A stretch of DNA of 13,544 nucleotides from Ferrimonas sp044433165 (GTDB lineage Bacteria > Pseudomonadota > Gammaproteobacteria > Enterobacterales > Shewanellaceae): assembly GCA_044433165.1 (NCBI GenBank), contig JAWXTX010000075.1:1-13544 (forward strand). The letters run 5' to 3'. Shown here piece after piece: positions 1 to 7,757 of the stretch (position 1 is its first letter; each line of letters begins with the position of its first letter). Made by a program: the position numbers and the translations under genes. The notes under the pieces were generated by a model, which saw only the letters and a program-made list of their open reading frames with translations, was not told the origin of the DNA and ran no database searches.

Positions 1-1115
1 GGATCTACACCTTGCGCTATGTTTTTCTCACGGATGAGGGGGAGCTTTTTGAAATTGCACGTACCGTTGTGGTGGAAGCGTCGACATCGCGGCTGACATT
101 CATCGGCGTTGATAACGTCCAACTGATCCAAGGCCAAGATTTTGATCCCTTTGAAGGGGTTCAGGTATTTGATCTTTTAGGCAATGATTTAAGCAAGCAA
201 CTGCGCATCAAAGGCAGCGTCGACACCAATGTAATTAGCGATTACCGCTTACTGTACTATGTGCCAGATGTTGATGGCGAAGAGGTAACTTACAGCCGTT
301 TGATTCAAGTTTACCCAGTGGACAGCGCTCCCAAGATTGAAGGTGCCTACCGCACTATTATCTGGCAAGGGCAGCCGTTTGAGCCATTACTTGGGATCAG
401 CGCTTACGATTTGGAAGACGGCACACTCACATCGCTCATTCAAATGACCGGCAGTGTGGACAGTACCGTTATCGGAGAACATTGGTTACAGTACCAAATA
501 CAAGACAGTAGCGGCCTACAAACAACCACAAATCGCGTTGTGCAAGTGCATGCCATACCCGCAGCAACGGCTTACCCAATCCAAGGGGTAACGGAGATCA
601 CCTTGCTTGAAGGGCAGCACTTTGACCCTATGGCTGGGATCGCCCCCTTAGATCCACAATACGGCAATGCCGATATCACCGTCATTGGCGCCTTATCATG
701 GCCAACCACAGGGCGCTATCTGCTTCGTTATCAGCTACTCGATCAACAACAGCAGTTATGGGAACAGGTGCGCTATATCAATGTCGTCACAACGGATAGG
801 CTGCCAACCATTGAGGGCCTCACCCCACTGAGATTGGTGCAAAACCGAGATTTTGATCTGCTGCTCGAAGTGCGCGCTTACGATGCCGATGGTCAAGAGA
901 TCAGCGATGCCCTGAGCTATACCGGCGATATTGATTTTAGCCGCCTTGGCGATTATGAAATTACCTACCATGTGCAAGATAGCAATGGCTTACAGTTCAG
1001 CGCCGTACGTCAAATAAGCATTATTCAAGCGCCATCCAGTGGCAGTATGTCATGGTTTGGCCTTATGTTAATGGTCCTTTGCCTAAGCTATCGCCGCAAA
1101 TACATGGCTAACTAA
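1..1115 (+). CDS. Ig-like repeat surface protein with GlyGly-CTERM-like tail (3' end)
   Basis: The reading frame is open to the left edge, so only the C-terminal ~370 residues are visible; the TTG at 12 is not a credible start. Four related repeats of about 75 residues begin near residues 31, 110, 191 and 268 (numbered from the TTG). Each carries a [GN]-[QR]-x-F-[DE] element, a later G-x-[ILV]-[DS] or similar strand, and a Y-x-[VIL]-x-D turn, which is the pattern of DUF5011-type bacterial Ig-like domains. The last ~26 residues have a short Ser/Gly stretch (SSGSMSW), a hydrophobic segment (FGLMLMVLCLSY) and a basic end (RRK), the layout of a GlyGly-CTERM signal cleaved by rhombosortase. I infer a type II-secreted, surface-anchored protein. 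The missing N-terminus probably holds the catalytic or binding domain, so the activity is unknown. The next gene is 172 bases downstream. Confidence 0.72.
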   Translation, partial: IYTLRYVFLTDEGELFEIARTVVVEASTSRLTFIGVDNVQLIQGQDFDPFEGVQVFDLLGNDLSKQLRIKGSVDTNVISDYRLLYYVPDVDGEEVTYSRLIQVYPVDSAPKIEGAYRTIIWQGQPFEPLLGISAYDLEDGTLTSLIQMTGSVDSTVIGEHWLQYQIQDSSGLQTTTNRVVQVHAIPAATAYPIQGVTEITLLEGQHFDPMAGIAPLDPQYGNADITVIGALSWPTTGRYLLRYQLLDQQQQLWEQVRYINVVTTDRLPTIEGLTPLRLVQNRDFDLLLEVRAYDADGQEISDALSYTGDIDFSRLGDYEITYHVQDSNGLQFSAVRQISIIQAPSSGSMSWFGLMLMVLCLSYRRKYMAN

Positions 1116-1141
1116 CACTCAGCACATCCACCAATAGTGCA

Positions 1142-1175
1142 GCGAGCAGAGGCCATTCAAATCCCCTCTGCTCGC
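1142..1175 (+). terminator. hairpin after the Ig-repeat gene
   Basis: A perfect 11-bp inverted repeat (gcgagcagagg at 1142-1152, cctctgctcgc at 1165-1175) encloses a 12-base loop, 26 bases after the stop codon. It is GC-rich and well placed to end transcription before sbcD. No T-run follows, so it may act as a Rho-assisted terminator or a 3'-end stabiliser instead of a classical intrinsic terminator. Confidence 0.45.
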
Positions 1176-1189
1176 ATTCACAATCTCGC

Positions 1190-1219
1190 GCGACACACAA
1201 AGATCAACCGTTATAAAAT
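1190..1219 (+). promoter_or_regulatory. possible sigma70 promoter of sbcDC
   Basis: GCGACA at 1190-1195 matches four of six bases of the -35 consensus. It lies 16 bases before TATAAA at 1212-1217 (five of six bases of the -10); TAAAAT at 1214-1219 is an alternative with an 18-base spacer. The box is about 70 bases upstream of the sbcD ATG. This rests on motif matching only. Confidence 0.35.
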
Positions 1220-1244
1220 AGTGCTATTCCCTACGCTCTTAGTT

Positions 1245-1269
1245 ATCAGTAGCATCCGCTAATACTGAT
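1245..1269 (+). promoter_or_regulatory. inverted repeat in the sbcD leader
   Basis: ATCAGTA (1245-1251) and TACTGAT (1263-1269) form a perfect 7-bp inverted repeat with an 11-base loop. It ends 8 bases before the sbcD Shine-Dalgarno sequence. It could be an operator half-site pair or a leader hairpin. It does not match the CTG-N10-CAG pattern of LexA. Confidence 0.25.
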
Positions 1270-1277
1270 CCATCTTT

Positions 1278-1281
1278 GAGG
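1278..1281 (+). promoter_or_regulatory. sbcD ribosome binding site
   Basis: GAGG lies six bases before the ATG at 1288. It decides the start: the in-frame TTG at 1276 overlaps this motif and would add only four residues that SbcD proteins lack. Confidence 0.6.
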
Positions 1282-1287
1282 CTCATC

Positions 1288-2526
1288 ATGCGTTTACTGC
1301 ACACTTCTGATTGGCATTTAGGCCAATATTTTTATGGAAAAAATCGCGCCGAAGAGCATCAGGCATTTTTAAATTGGCTGCTCGAGCAGATAGATGAGCA
1401 CGACGTCGATGCCTTGATAGTCTCAGGCGATCTCTTCGATACCGGCACTCCGCCCAGTTATGCCCGCCAGCTGTATAACAGCTTAATTACCCGTATGAGT
1501 CCGCGTCGTTGTCAATTGATCTTAGTGGGGGGCAATCACGACTCCGTAGCCATGCTCAATGAATCAAAAGGCTTACTGGCCGAATTGGGCACGCATTTGG
1601 TCGCCAGTGCCAGTGGTGATTGGCAAGAACAGCTCATCTCAATTCCCAATAAAAACGGTGAATTGGCCGCCATCGTAATGGCCGTCCCCTATTTACGCCC
1701 GCGTGACTTAATCCATTCCAGCGCCAATTTAGATGGCCGCCAAAAACAGCAACAACTGCAACAGGCCATCAGCGAGCATTATCAGCAGCTCTATCAACAA
1801 GCGCAGATTTTACGCGGAGAACGGCCCATTCCCATTATCGCCACTGGCCACCTAACCACCGTCGGAGCAAGCCGCAGTGAGGCAGTGCGAGAGCTGTACA
1901 TCGGTACTTTAGATGCCTTCCCTGCGCACGCCTTCCCCACGGTCGATTATCTGGCACTTGGTCATATTCATCGCAGCCAAATCGTTGCAAGCCAGCCACA
2001 TATGCGCTATAGCGGCAGCCCTATCCCATTGAGCTTTGATGAACTCAATCGCCCCAAAGAAGTGCTGCTGGTTGAATTTGAGCAACAAAACATGGCTCAA
2101 GTACAAGCCTTACCGGTGCCCACCTTTCAAGCGATGGCGCAATTGCGAGGATCATTGGCCGAGATAGAGCAGCAACTCCAGCAGTTTGCCCCCAATGGCG
2201 ACACCACAAACTCCGCCCCATCCACATGGCTAGACATTGAAGTACGCAGCGACGAATACATTCCAGATCTGCAAGGGCGGATCTTAACCATTGCTGCCGA
2301 ACTGCCGGTTGAGGTGCTGTTAGTGCGCCGCCAGAAAAAACAAAACCACAACAGCTTAAACACCCAGCAGCACAACGAAACACTGGCTGAGCTAACCATT
2401 GACGAAGTGTTTGCCCGCCGCTTAGCCATCGAAACGTGGGATGAGGAGTGCGGCGCCCAACGACAACAGCGTTTGCAAGAACTGTTCAAGCAAACAGCGG
2501 CGCAGCTGCAGGAGCAATCACAATGA
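1288..2526 (+). CDS. sbcD: SbcD, nuclease subunit of SbcCD (Mre11-type)
   Basis: This is the calcineurin-like metallophosphoesterase subunit of the SbcCD exo/endonuclease, which cuts DNA hairpins and degrades double-strand ends, using two Mn ions. The product is 412 residues, close to the E. coli protein. Metal-binding motifs are in order: DWH (D8, H10), GDLFD (D48), GNHDS (N83, H84), GHLTT (H188) and GHIH (H226, H228). The stretch around YSGSPIPLSFDE (241-252) and the PVEVLLVRR segment near 340-348 are also typical of the family. The start is the ATG at 1288, giving MRLLHTSDWHLG, which aligns with the known N-terminus. The stop overlaps the sbcC start (ATGA, 2523-2526), so the two subunits are probably translationally coupled. 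A short Gln/Asn-rich stretch lies near residues 352-364. The assignment is firm. Confidence 0.98.
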   Translation: MRLLHTSDWHLGQYFYGKNRAEEHQAFLNWLLEQIDEHDVDALIVSGDLFDTGTPPSYARQLYNSLITRMSPRRCQLILVGGNHDSVAMLNESKGLLAELGTHLVASASGDWQEQLISIPNKNGELAAIVMAVPYLRPRDLIHSSANLDGRQKQQQLQQAISEHYQQLYQQAQILRGERPIPIIATGHLTTVGASRSEAVRELYIGTLDAFPAHAFPTVDYLALGHIHRSQIVASQPHMRYSGSPIPLSFDELNRPKEVLLVEFEQQNMAQVQALPVPTFQAMAQLRGSLAEIEQQLQQFAPNGDTTNSAPSTWLDIEVRSDEYIPDLQGRILTIAAELPVEVLLVRRQKKQNHNSLNTQQHNETLAELTIDEVFARRLAIETWDEECGAQRQQRLQELFKQTAAQLQEQSQ

Positions 2527-5500
2527 AAATATTAAGTTTGCGCTTTAAAAACCTCAACGCCTTAAAGGGCGAATGGAAGATTGATTTTCGACAAGAGCCT
2601 TTCATCAGTAATGGCTTATTCGCTATTACAGGGCCGACAGGTGCGGGTAAAACCACTTTATTAGACGCCATCTGCTTAGCGCTTTACCACGAAACCCCGC
2701 GTTTAAAAATCAGCCCAACCCAAAATGAGCTAATGACTCGAGGCACCGCCGAATCGCTTGCAGAAGTCGAATTTGAAGTACAAGGGCAAGGCTATCGTGC
2801 GTTTTGGAGCCAACGCCGCGCCCGTGGCAGCAGCAAAGGTAACTTACAAGCCCCACAAGTGGAATTAGCGCGCCTAAACGATAACCAAATTTTAGCTGAA
2901 AAAGTAAAAGAGAAGCTGGCACTCACCGCGGAGCTCACCGGTTTAGACTTTGGCCGATTCACCAAGTCTATGCTGCTAAGCCAAGGGCAATTTGCGGCCT
3001 TTTTAAATGCCAGTGCCAACGACCGTGCCGATCTATTAGAGGAGCTTACCGGTACCGAGATCTATGGCCAGATCTCCTCTCAGATCTACGATAACGCCAG
3101 TACAGCTGAACAAACACTTAAACAACTGCAAGCACAGCAACAAGGTATGGCGCTGCTTAGCCATGAAGCCTGCCAAGCACTCGCTAAACAACTGACCTTA
3201 TTAGAAAGCGAGCAGCAACAGTTACAGGAAGACGAAACGCAACTTCAACAACAGATTCAATGGTTACAACGCTTTGAACAGCTGCAGCAACAGCATTTAC
3301 AGGCCGAGAAACAGCAGCAGCAAGCCAACCAGCACTGGCTTGGCGCGGCAGACAAACTTGCCAAGCTCGCTCAAGCCGAGCCTGCTCAACCATTAGAAAC
3401 CGATTACCAATTACTGCAACAACGCACGAAGCAACTTAGCGAGCAGCAAGAGCTCGCCCAAAAACAGCAGCAGCGCCTCGACGACTTAGAGCCCAAACAG
3501 CAACAGCAACAAGAGCTTGTTACAAAATGCGAGCAAGATCTGCAACAGCAGCAGCAACGGCAAACCCAAGGTGAACAACATCTTACAGAAAAGGTGCAGC
3601 CGCTCGATCAAGCGCTCCAACGCAACAAAGAGCAACTCTCGGCACTCCAAGAGCAATTACAGCAACAGCAGCAGCACGTAACCACACAGGCGGAAAAACA
3701 ACAGCAAACTCAAACGGCAATCACCGCGCAACAGCAGCAACAACAACAGGCGCGTGAATACTTAGAAGCCCACCCTGCTGGCGCGCATTTGCCCGCCCAG
3801 TTACCACTTTGGCGCAACTACCTTAAGCAAATCAGTCAATTCACCGATAAAATTGATGCCATTCCAACTATCGATACTGAACAGTTGTTGCAAGTAAAGC
3901 GCGACTTAAACGCATGGCATGAGCACCAACAGGCACTTAATGATCAGCAACAATTAACGCAGCGCGCGCAGCAACAGGCAGAAAAAGCCTACCAACAATG
4001 GCAGCAACAACACGAAGCCTTGCCGGAACAACTCACCCAGCTTCAGCAACAACTGCAAGAGCTGCCAGCATTGCTGCGCTTAAGCGAAAACTACGATCAA
4101 ATTGAGCAAAATCAGCAGCGGCTGCAACAGCGTTTAAGCGACCAGCAACAAGCCCAACAAACCGCTGAGAAAAAATATCACGCCAGTCGGCAACAATGGA
4201 AAAACGGGCAACCGGAACTGAAACGATTAACCGAGCTGGCGGAAATTGAGCAGAAAATCCTAAGATTACACGCACAACGTGCCGAGCTTGCCCCCAATGA
4301 GCCTTGCCCTTTGTGTGGCGCACTGGAACATCCGTTATTAGAGCAACCACAAGAGGCATTAACCCGCACTCAGCAAAGCCAAGCGTTAGCGCAATGGCAA
4401 CAACAACTCGATGAGCAACAAACGCAAGGGATCCGCTTTAAAGAGCAAGCGCACCAATTAGCGCAGCAATATCAAGATACTCAGCATCAATTAACCGAGT
4501 CGCAGCATCAACAGCAAAACCTACAACTGCAATGGCAACAGGCGTATACGCAAACGCACCTAAGCCGTATTCTGCCCAACCTTAATTTAGCGGATCTGCC
4601 CTCTTTACAAGAATGCCAGCAACAACAACAGCAGCAGCTCGAGCAATTACAACAGCAGCAACAAACAGGAGAAAACCACCGCACCACATTGCAGCAAGCG
4701 TTTGAAGACAATGTGCAGCAACAGCAGCAAGTGCAAAAAGCCCATGACCAATACCAGCAATTGCAACTAGAGCATACGCAGCAACAGCAGCATCAGCAAT
4801 TACGTCATGAACATCAGCAACAGCAGCAGCAGGTGGTGACACAATGGCAAGAGCAATTGCAACCATGGCACCTTTCGTTACCCAGCGAGATCTCGCAATT
4901 TGATTCATGGTTAGCACAGCAGCAGCAATGCAGCGAAGACTACCAAATCCATTGCCAGCAACAAGCGACGGCTGAAAAAGAGCTCCAAACGCTGCAGCTA
5001 ACCCTCCGCCACCAACAAGAGCAAGCAAAAGAGCAACAGGAACAACAACAGCAGCTCGAGCAAGACATTGCCGCGATACAGCAGCAACAAGAGCACACCC
5101 AACAGCAACGGTTTGCACTGCTGGGGGAGCGTGACATCAGCGAAGAGCGAGCACACCTAGCTAAAAATGTGGCGCAAGCACAAACCGCATTACAACAAGC
5201 GCAGCAAACCCAACAGCTATTGCAAACCCAACAGCAAGAATGGCAAACACAGCAGAGTGACCAACAAAAACAGATGGAAGCACTGCAAATCGAGGTCAAT
5301 GGCGCCACAGAAGCACTGCAAGCTCAGCTTAAAAAAGCAGGTTTTAGTAGCATAAAAGCACTAAGTGCGGCCTTGTTGCCTGCCTCAGAGCTGCAGCAGC
5401 TACGCCAAGAAAAACAACTGTTAGAGCAAAAAAAAGCGGAGGCGGATAACCTCGTAAACCACAACCTAGAACAGCAGCAAACGCATTTATTACAGCAACC

Positions 5501-6302
5501 GGTAGCGTTAGAGTCCATTGTATCATTAACCACCATCATGAGCTCCGAGGCGGAACAAACCCGCATAGCCACCTTGCAGCAGCAACAGCGTGACTTACAG
5601 CAACAGCTTAATGAATGTGCCCAGCAACAAGGCGCTAAACGGGCGGATCTCCAACGTGATAAACAACAGCGCGAGCAACAAACACAGCTGCAGTGCGACA
5701 TTCAGAAACAACAGCAAAATGTAGATGAATGGGCGCATTTAAATGGGCTGATTGGCTCCCGAGATGGCGCCAAATTCCGCCGTTTCGCCCAAGGGTTAAC
5801 CTTGGAGCATTTGGTGCATTTAGCAAACCAACAACTGCAAAAACTGCATGGCCGCTATCAACTTACGCGCAAACAAGGCAACAGTTTAGAGCTGCAAGTG
5901 ATCGATCTTTGGCAGGGCGATAACGAGCGTGACACTAAAACGCTCTCTGGTGGTGAAAGCTTTTTAGTGAGTTTAGCGCTGGCACTCGCATTATCGGATT
6001 TAGTCAGCCACAAAGTGCGCATTGAATCGCTGTTTTTAGATGAGGGATTTGGCACCTTGGATCAAACCACTTTAGATACCGCCCTCGATGCTTTGGATCA
6101 GCTAAACGCCACTGGCAAGATCATCGGTGTTATCAGCCATGTTGAAGCCTTAAAAGAACGTTTGCCGGTGCAAATTGCCATTCACAAACAAGCCGGTTTA
6201 GGGTTAAGTCAATTGGCGCCTCAATATCGCGTTGAGCATGCCAACGAGACAACGCCAAGCAACACCCAACCGGCGGTTCAAAAGGCCATAGCAGCGCAAT
6301 AA
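2523..6302 (+). CDS. sbcC: SbcC, ATPase/coiled-coil subunit of SbcCD (Rad50-type)
   Basis: This is the SMC-like ATPase that partners SbcD and gates access of DNA ends or hairpins to the nuclease. It has 1259 residues against about 1050 in E. coli. The Walker A motif is GPTGAGKTT (37-45, K43) and the Q-loop is SQGQF (153-157). A zinc-hook CPLC (C595, C598) sits near the middle, between two long coiled-coil arms. The ABC signature is SGGES (1142-1146), Walker B is LFLDE (1170-1174) and the D-loop is GTLD (1177-1180). Translation starts at the ATG overlapping the sbcD stop, with GGAG at 2511-2514. The odd feature is glutamine: by hand count about 300 residues (roughly 24%), concentrated in the coiled coils, with runs of seven at 403-409 and 699-705. 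The runs mix CAG and CAA codons. All motifs are intact and the frame is unbroken, so the gene looks functional. Confidence 0.98.
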   Translation: MKILSLRFKNLNALKGEWKIDFRQEPFISNGLFAITGPTGAGKTTLLDAICLALYHETPRLKISPTQNELMTRGTAESLAEVEFEVQGQGYRAFWSQRRARGSSKGNLQAPQVELARLNDNQILAEKVKEKLALTAELTGLDFGRFTKSMLLSQGQFAAFLNASANDRADLLEELTGTEIYGQISSQIYDNASTAEQTLKQLQAQQQGMALLSHEACQALAKQLTLLESEQQQLQEDETQLQQQIQWLQRFEQLQQQHLQAEKQQQQANQHWLGAADKLAKLAQAEPAQPLETDYQLLQQRTKQLSEQQELAQKQQQRLDDLEPKQQQQQELVTKCEQDLQQQQQRQTQGEQHLTEKVQPLDQALQRNKEQLSALQEQLQQQQQHVTTQAEKQQQTQTAITAQQQQQQQAREYLEAHPAGAHLPAQLPLWRNYLKQISQFTDKIDAIPTIDTEQLLQVKRDLNAWHEHQQALNDQQQLTQRAQQQAEKAYQQWQQQHEALPEQLTQLQQQLQELPALLRLSENYDQIEQNQQRLQQRLSDQQQAQQTAEKKYHASRQQWKNGQPELKRLTELAEIEQKILRLHAQRAELAPNEPCPLCGALEHPLLEQPQEALTRTQQSQALAQWQQQLDEQQTQGIRFKEQAHQLAQQYQDTQHQLTESQHQQQNLQLQWQQAYTQTHLSRILPNLNLADLPSLQECQQQQQQQLEQLQQQQQTGENHRTTLQQAFEDNVQQQQQVQKAHDQYQQLQLEHTQQQQHQQLRHEHQQQQQQVVTQWQEQLQPWHLSLPSEISQFDSWLAQQQQCSEDYQIHCQQQATAEKELQTLQLTLRHQQEQAKEQQEQQQQLEQDIAAIQQQQEHTQQQRFALLGERDISEERAHLAKNVAQAQTALQQAQQTQQLLQTQQQEWQTQQSDQQKQMEALQIEVNGATEALQAQLKKAGFSSIKALSAALLPASELQQLRQEKQLLEQKKAEADNLVNHNLEQQQTHLLQQPVALESIVSLTTIMSSEAEQTRIATLQQQQRDLQQQLNECAQQQGAKRADLQRDKQQREQQTQLQCDIQKQQQNVDEWAHLNGLIGSRDGAKFRRFAQGLTLEHLVHLANQQLQKLHGRYQLTRKQGNSLELQVIDLWQGDNERDTKTLSGGESFLVSLALALALSDLVSHKVRIESLFLDEGFGTLDQTTLDTALDALDQLNATGKIIGVISHVEALKERLPVQIAIHKQAGLGLSQLAPQYRVEHANETTPSNTQPAVQKAIAAQ
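3105..5730 (+). repeat. degenerate (CAR)n / polyglutamine-coding tracts inside sbcC
   Basis: Both coiled-coil arms of sbcC are filled with short runs of CAG and CAA codons. The longest runs encode seven glutamines at 3729-3749 and 4617-4637, and a run of six lies near 4817-4834. The codons are interspersed (for example CAA CAG CAG CAA CAA CAA CAG), so no long pure CAG repeat exists. The repeats are in frame and belong to the protein; they are not a satellite or a CRISPR array. They also create the many cysteine-, alanine- or serine-rich antisense reading frames in this stretch. Confidence 0.8.
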
Positions 6303-6344
6303 AATCTCATTGAGATTAACGGGTAATAGGCAGTTCATCACAAT

Positions 6345-6380
6345 AGCACGGTACTTAAAGGGCAATTTAAGTACCGTGCT
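6345..6380. terminator. perfect 15-bp inverted repeat between convergent sbcC and ruvX
   Basis: The arms at 6345-6359 (agcacggtacttaaa) and 6366-6380 pair perfectly over 15 bp around a 6-base loop (gggcaa). Shorter matching arms flank it: aacgggt (6318-6324) with acccgtt (6384-6390). Its place between two converging genes suggests a bidirectional transcription end. Neither strand has a T-run after the stem, so it is not a textbook intrinsic terminator. Confidence 0.6.
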
Positions 6381-6424
6381 TAAACCCGTTATTGATGACT
6401 GAAAATCGAACGCGTTAGCCGTTA

Positions 6425-6838
6425 TCAATATTGCGATTCAAAATAACTTTCTAAAATAACGGCCGCCGATTGTGCATCTACCGCACCTTTGGTTAAAGAG
6501 CGGTAACCACCACGAGAAAACAGATCCGCCTTCGCATCTACGGTTGTTAAACGCTCATCGTGCGTCAAGGTTTCAATGCCATAACGCCCAAATAAGCGCC
6601 CAGCAAATTTTTTAGCCAGATGAGTGACGTCCTGCTCGGTGCCATCCATATTTAATGGCAGCCCTACGACCAGTTTATCCGGCTGCCATTCTTTTATTAA
6701 TTTGCTGATCTCATCCCAATTGGGGATCCCGTCGCGCGCTTTGATACCGATTAATGGGCGGGCGGTACCGGTAATACTTTGCCCCACAGCGACACCAATA
6801 CTTTTGGTGCCAAAATCAAAGGCTAAAATGGTGCTCAT
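6425..6838 (-). CDS. ruvX: RuvX/YqgF, RNase H-fold nuclease
   Basis: RuvX (YqgF) is a small RNase H-like nuclease. It has been described both as a putative Holliday-junction resolvase and as the enzyme that helps mature the 5' end of 16S rRNA. The 137 residues match the family's usual ~138. Visible motifs are the first acidic strand ILAFDFGTKSIGVA with D8, VVGLPLNMDGT (57-67), the HDERLTT segment (E95) and GAVDAQSAA with D121, followed by the conserved ILESYF end. The ATG overlaps the algH stop by four bases, and AGGA (complement of 6844-6847) precedes it at good spacing, so it is the last gene of yciH-algH-ruvX. The algH-ruvX pair is widely conserved in gammaproteobacteria. The assignment is firm; the exact cellular role is less so. 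Confidence 0.97.
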   Translation of the reverse strand: MSTILAFDFGTKSIGVAVGQSITGTARPLIGIKARDGIPNWDEISKLIKEWQPDKLVVGLPLNMDGTEQDVTHLAKKFAGRLFGRYGIETLTHDERLTTVDAKADLFSRGGYRSLTKGAVDAQSAAVILESYFESQY

Positions 6839-7398
6839 GCGTGTCCTACATCATTTGAAAGGTGACAAATATCAATGCCTAAACGACTTACTGCCTGCTG
6901 CCATAGCTGCGCTTGTGGTACCTCAAAAAGCAGTTCCGGATCAGCAGGAATGGTTAACCAAACGTTATCGCGCAATTCTTGTTCTAGCTGCCCAGGAGAC
7001 CAACCAGAATAACCCAGTGTCACTAAATAACGCTGCGGTTGAGCCAAGGTGCCTAACGCCTCTAGTACGTCTTTTGAAGTGGTTAAAGCAATCTCATCGG
7101 TTAGCTGATGGCTGCTGGCAAAGGTTGAACCGGCACTGTGTAACACAAAGCCACGATCGCTGTTTACTGGGCCACCAAACAGTACTTGGTTATTGGTGGC
7201 CGGCGCCAGCGTAAAACCTTCCTCTTTAATGGTTAGCGCCACCAGCAACTGTTGCAGTGAGATATCTACTGGGCGGTTTAAAATCAAGCCCATGGCACCA
7301 TCATCATTATGTTCACAGAGGTAAGTCACCGTTCTGGAAAACACCGGATCTTGCAACGATGGCATCGCAATCAATAAGTGATGGGCAAGGCTCTGCAT
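6835..7398 (-). CDS. algH: YqgE/AlgH family protein
   Basis: The product has 187 residues, the usual length for YqgE/AlgH (UPF0301). The family has a conserved fold but no settled biochemical activity; AlgH was first linked to alginate regulation in Pseudomonas. Hallmarks are the N-terminal LLIAMPSLQDPVFSRTV segment, GLILNRP (37-43), FGGPV followed by RGFVLH, and GYSGWSPGQLE. The start is the ATG at 7398, two bases after the yciH stop, with a strong GGAGG that lies inside the last yciH codons. The stop overlaps the ruvX start. This spacing indicates tight translational coupling of all three genes. The protein is cytosolic, with no signal peptide. Confidence 0.95.
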   Translation of the reverse strand: MQSLAHHLLIAMPSLQDPVFSRTVTYLCEHNDDGAMGLILNRPVDISLQQLLVALTIKEEGFTLAPATNNQVLFGGPVNSDRGFVLHSAGSTFASSHQLTDEIALTTSKDVLEALGTLAQPQRYLVTLGYSGWSPGQLEQELRDNVWLTIPADPELLFEVPQAQLWQQAVSRLGIDICHLSNDVGHA

Positions 7399-7400
7399 AA

Positions 7401-7727
7401 TTAACCTCCAGCCAATTTAACCTGATAATTCCGCTGTTCAAGTAACGTTTTGAGTTTGGCTCGGTCATCGCCTTGAATTTCAATATCAAAGCCTTTCACT
7501 GCCCCACCACAACCCATTTTTTTCTTTAAATCAGCCGCCAATGTTTTCAGCTCCGGCGCCGCCAACCCTAAGCCTGTGATCACCATCGCGCCTTTGCCCT
7601 TACGCCCTTTGCGATCCATTTGAATACGAACAATGCCATCGCCGGTTGGCGGCGCTTGTGGCTCTTTAGGCTGCTCAATACGACCGCCATCCGTGCTATA
7701 GACCAGTTGTGAATTGTTATCCGACAT
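7401..7727 (-). CDS. yciH: YciH, SUI1/eIF1-like translation factor
   Basis: This is a bacterial SUI1-domain protein related to eukaryotic initiation factor eIF1. In E. coli YciH is proposed to influence initiation fidelity and to act as a stress-linked inhibitor of translation. The product is 108 residues if the second of two adjacent ATGs is used (7727, giving MSDNNSQLVYST), which fits the E. coli length and N-terminus; the ATG at 7730 would add one Met. The SUI1 core includes the basic loop RKGRKGKG and the CGCGGAVK motif, and the end is VKLAGG as in relatives. I see no good Shine-Dalgarno upstream. It is the first gene of yciH-algH-ruvX. In many gammaproteobacteria gshB occupies this place before algH, so the neighbourhood is somewhat unusual. 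Confidence 0.95.
   Translation of the reverse strand: MSDNNSQLVYSTDGGRIEQPKEPQAPPTGDGIVRIQMDRKGRKGKGAMVITGLGLAAPELKTLAADLKKKMGCGGAVKGFDIEIQGDDRAKLKTLLEQRNYQVKLAGG
7404..7409 (-). promoter_or_regulatory. algH ribosome binding site embedded in the yciH 3' end
   Basis: The complement of acctcc gives GGAGGT. It is read as the final Gly-Gly codons of yciH and also serves as the Shine-Dalgarno of algH, five bases before its ATG. The arrangement makes algH translation dependent on, or enhanced by, ribosomes finishing yciH. Confidence 0.7.
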
Positions 7728-7757
7728 CATTTTTATTGCGATTTTGAAAGACAGACG

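Noticed and set aside
1276..1287. TTG start for sbcD
   Set aside because: It overlaps the Shine-Dalgarno GAGG, and SbcD proteins begin at the Met corresponding to 1288.
2127..2489. Minus-strand frames inside sbcD
   Set aside because: Antisense shadows of a well-conserved gene, Ser/Cys-rich and without domains.
4582..5118. Long minus-strand frame (178 codons, Ala/Val-rich) inside sbcC, and several Cys- or Ser-rich ones nearby
   Set aside because: They are the antisense reading of CAG/CAA codons, which give Ala/Val, Leu or Cys in the three frames. None has a ribosome binding site or a recognisable domain.
2617..5730. Repeated CAG/CAA units as a possible CRISPR or satellite array
   Set aside because: The repeats are in frame with SbcC, have no constant repeat and spacer lengths, and fall in its coiled-coil arms.
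6624..7214. Plus-strand frame of 196 codons across ruvX and algH
   Set aside because: It is a shadow of two strongly conserved minus-strand genes; its product has no family features.
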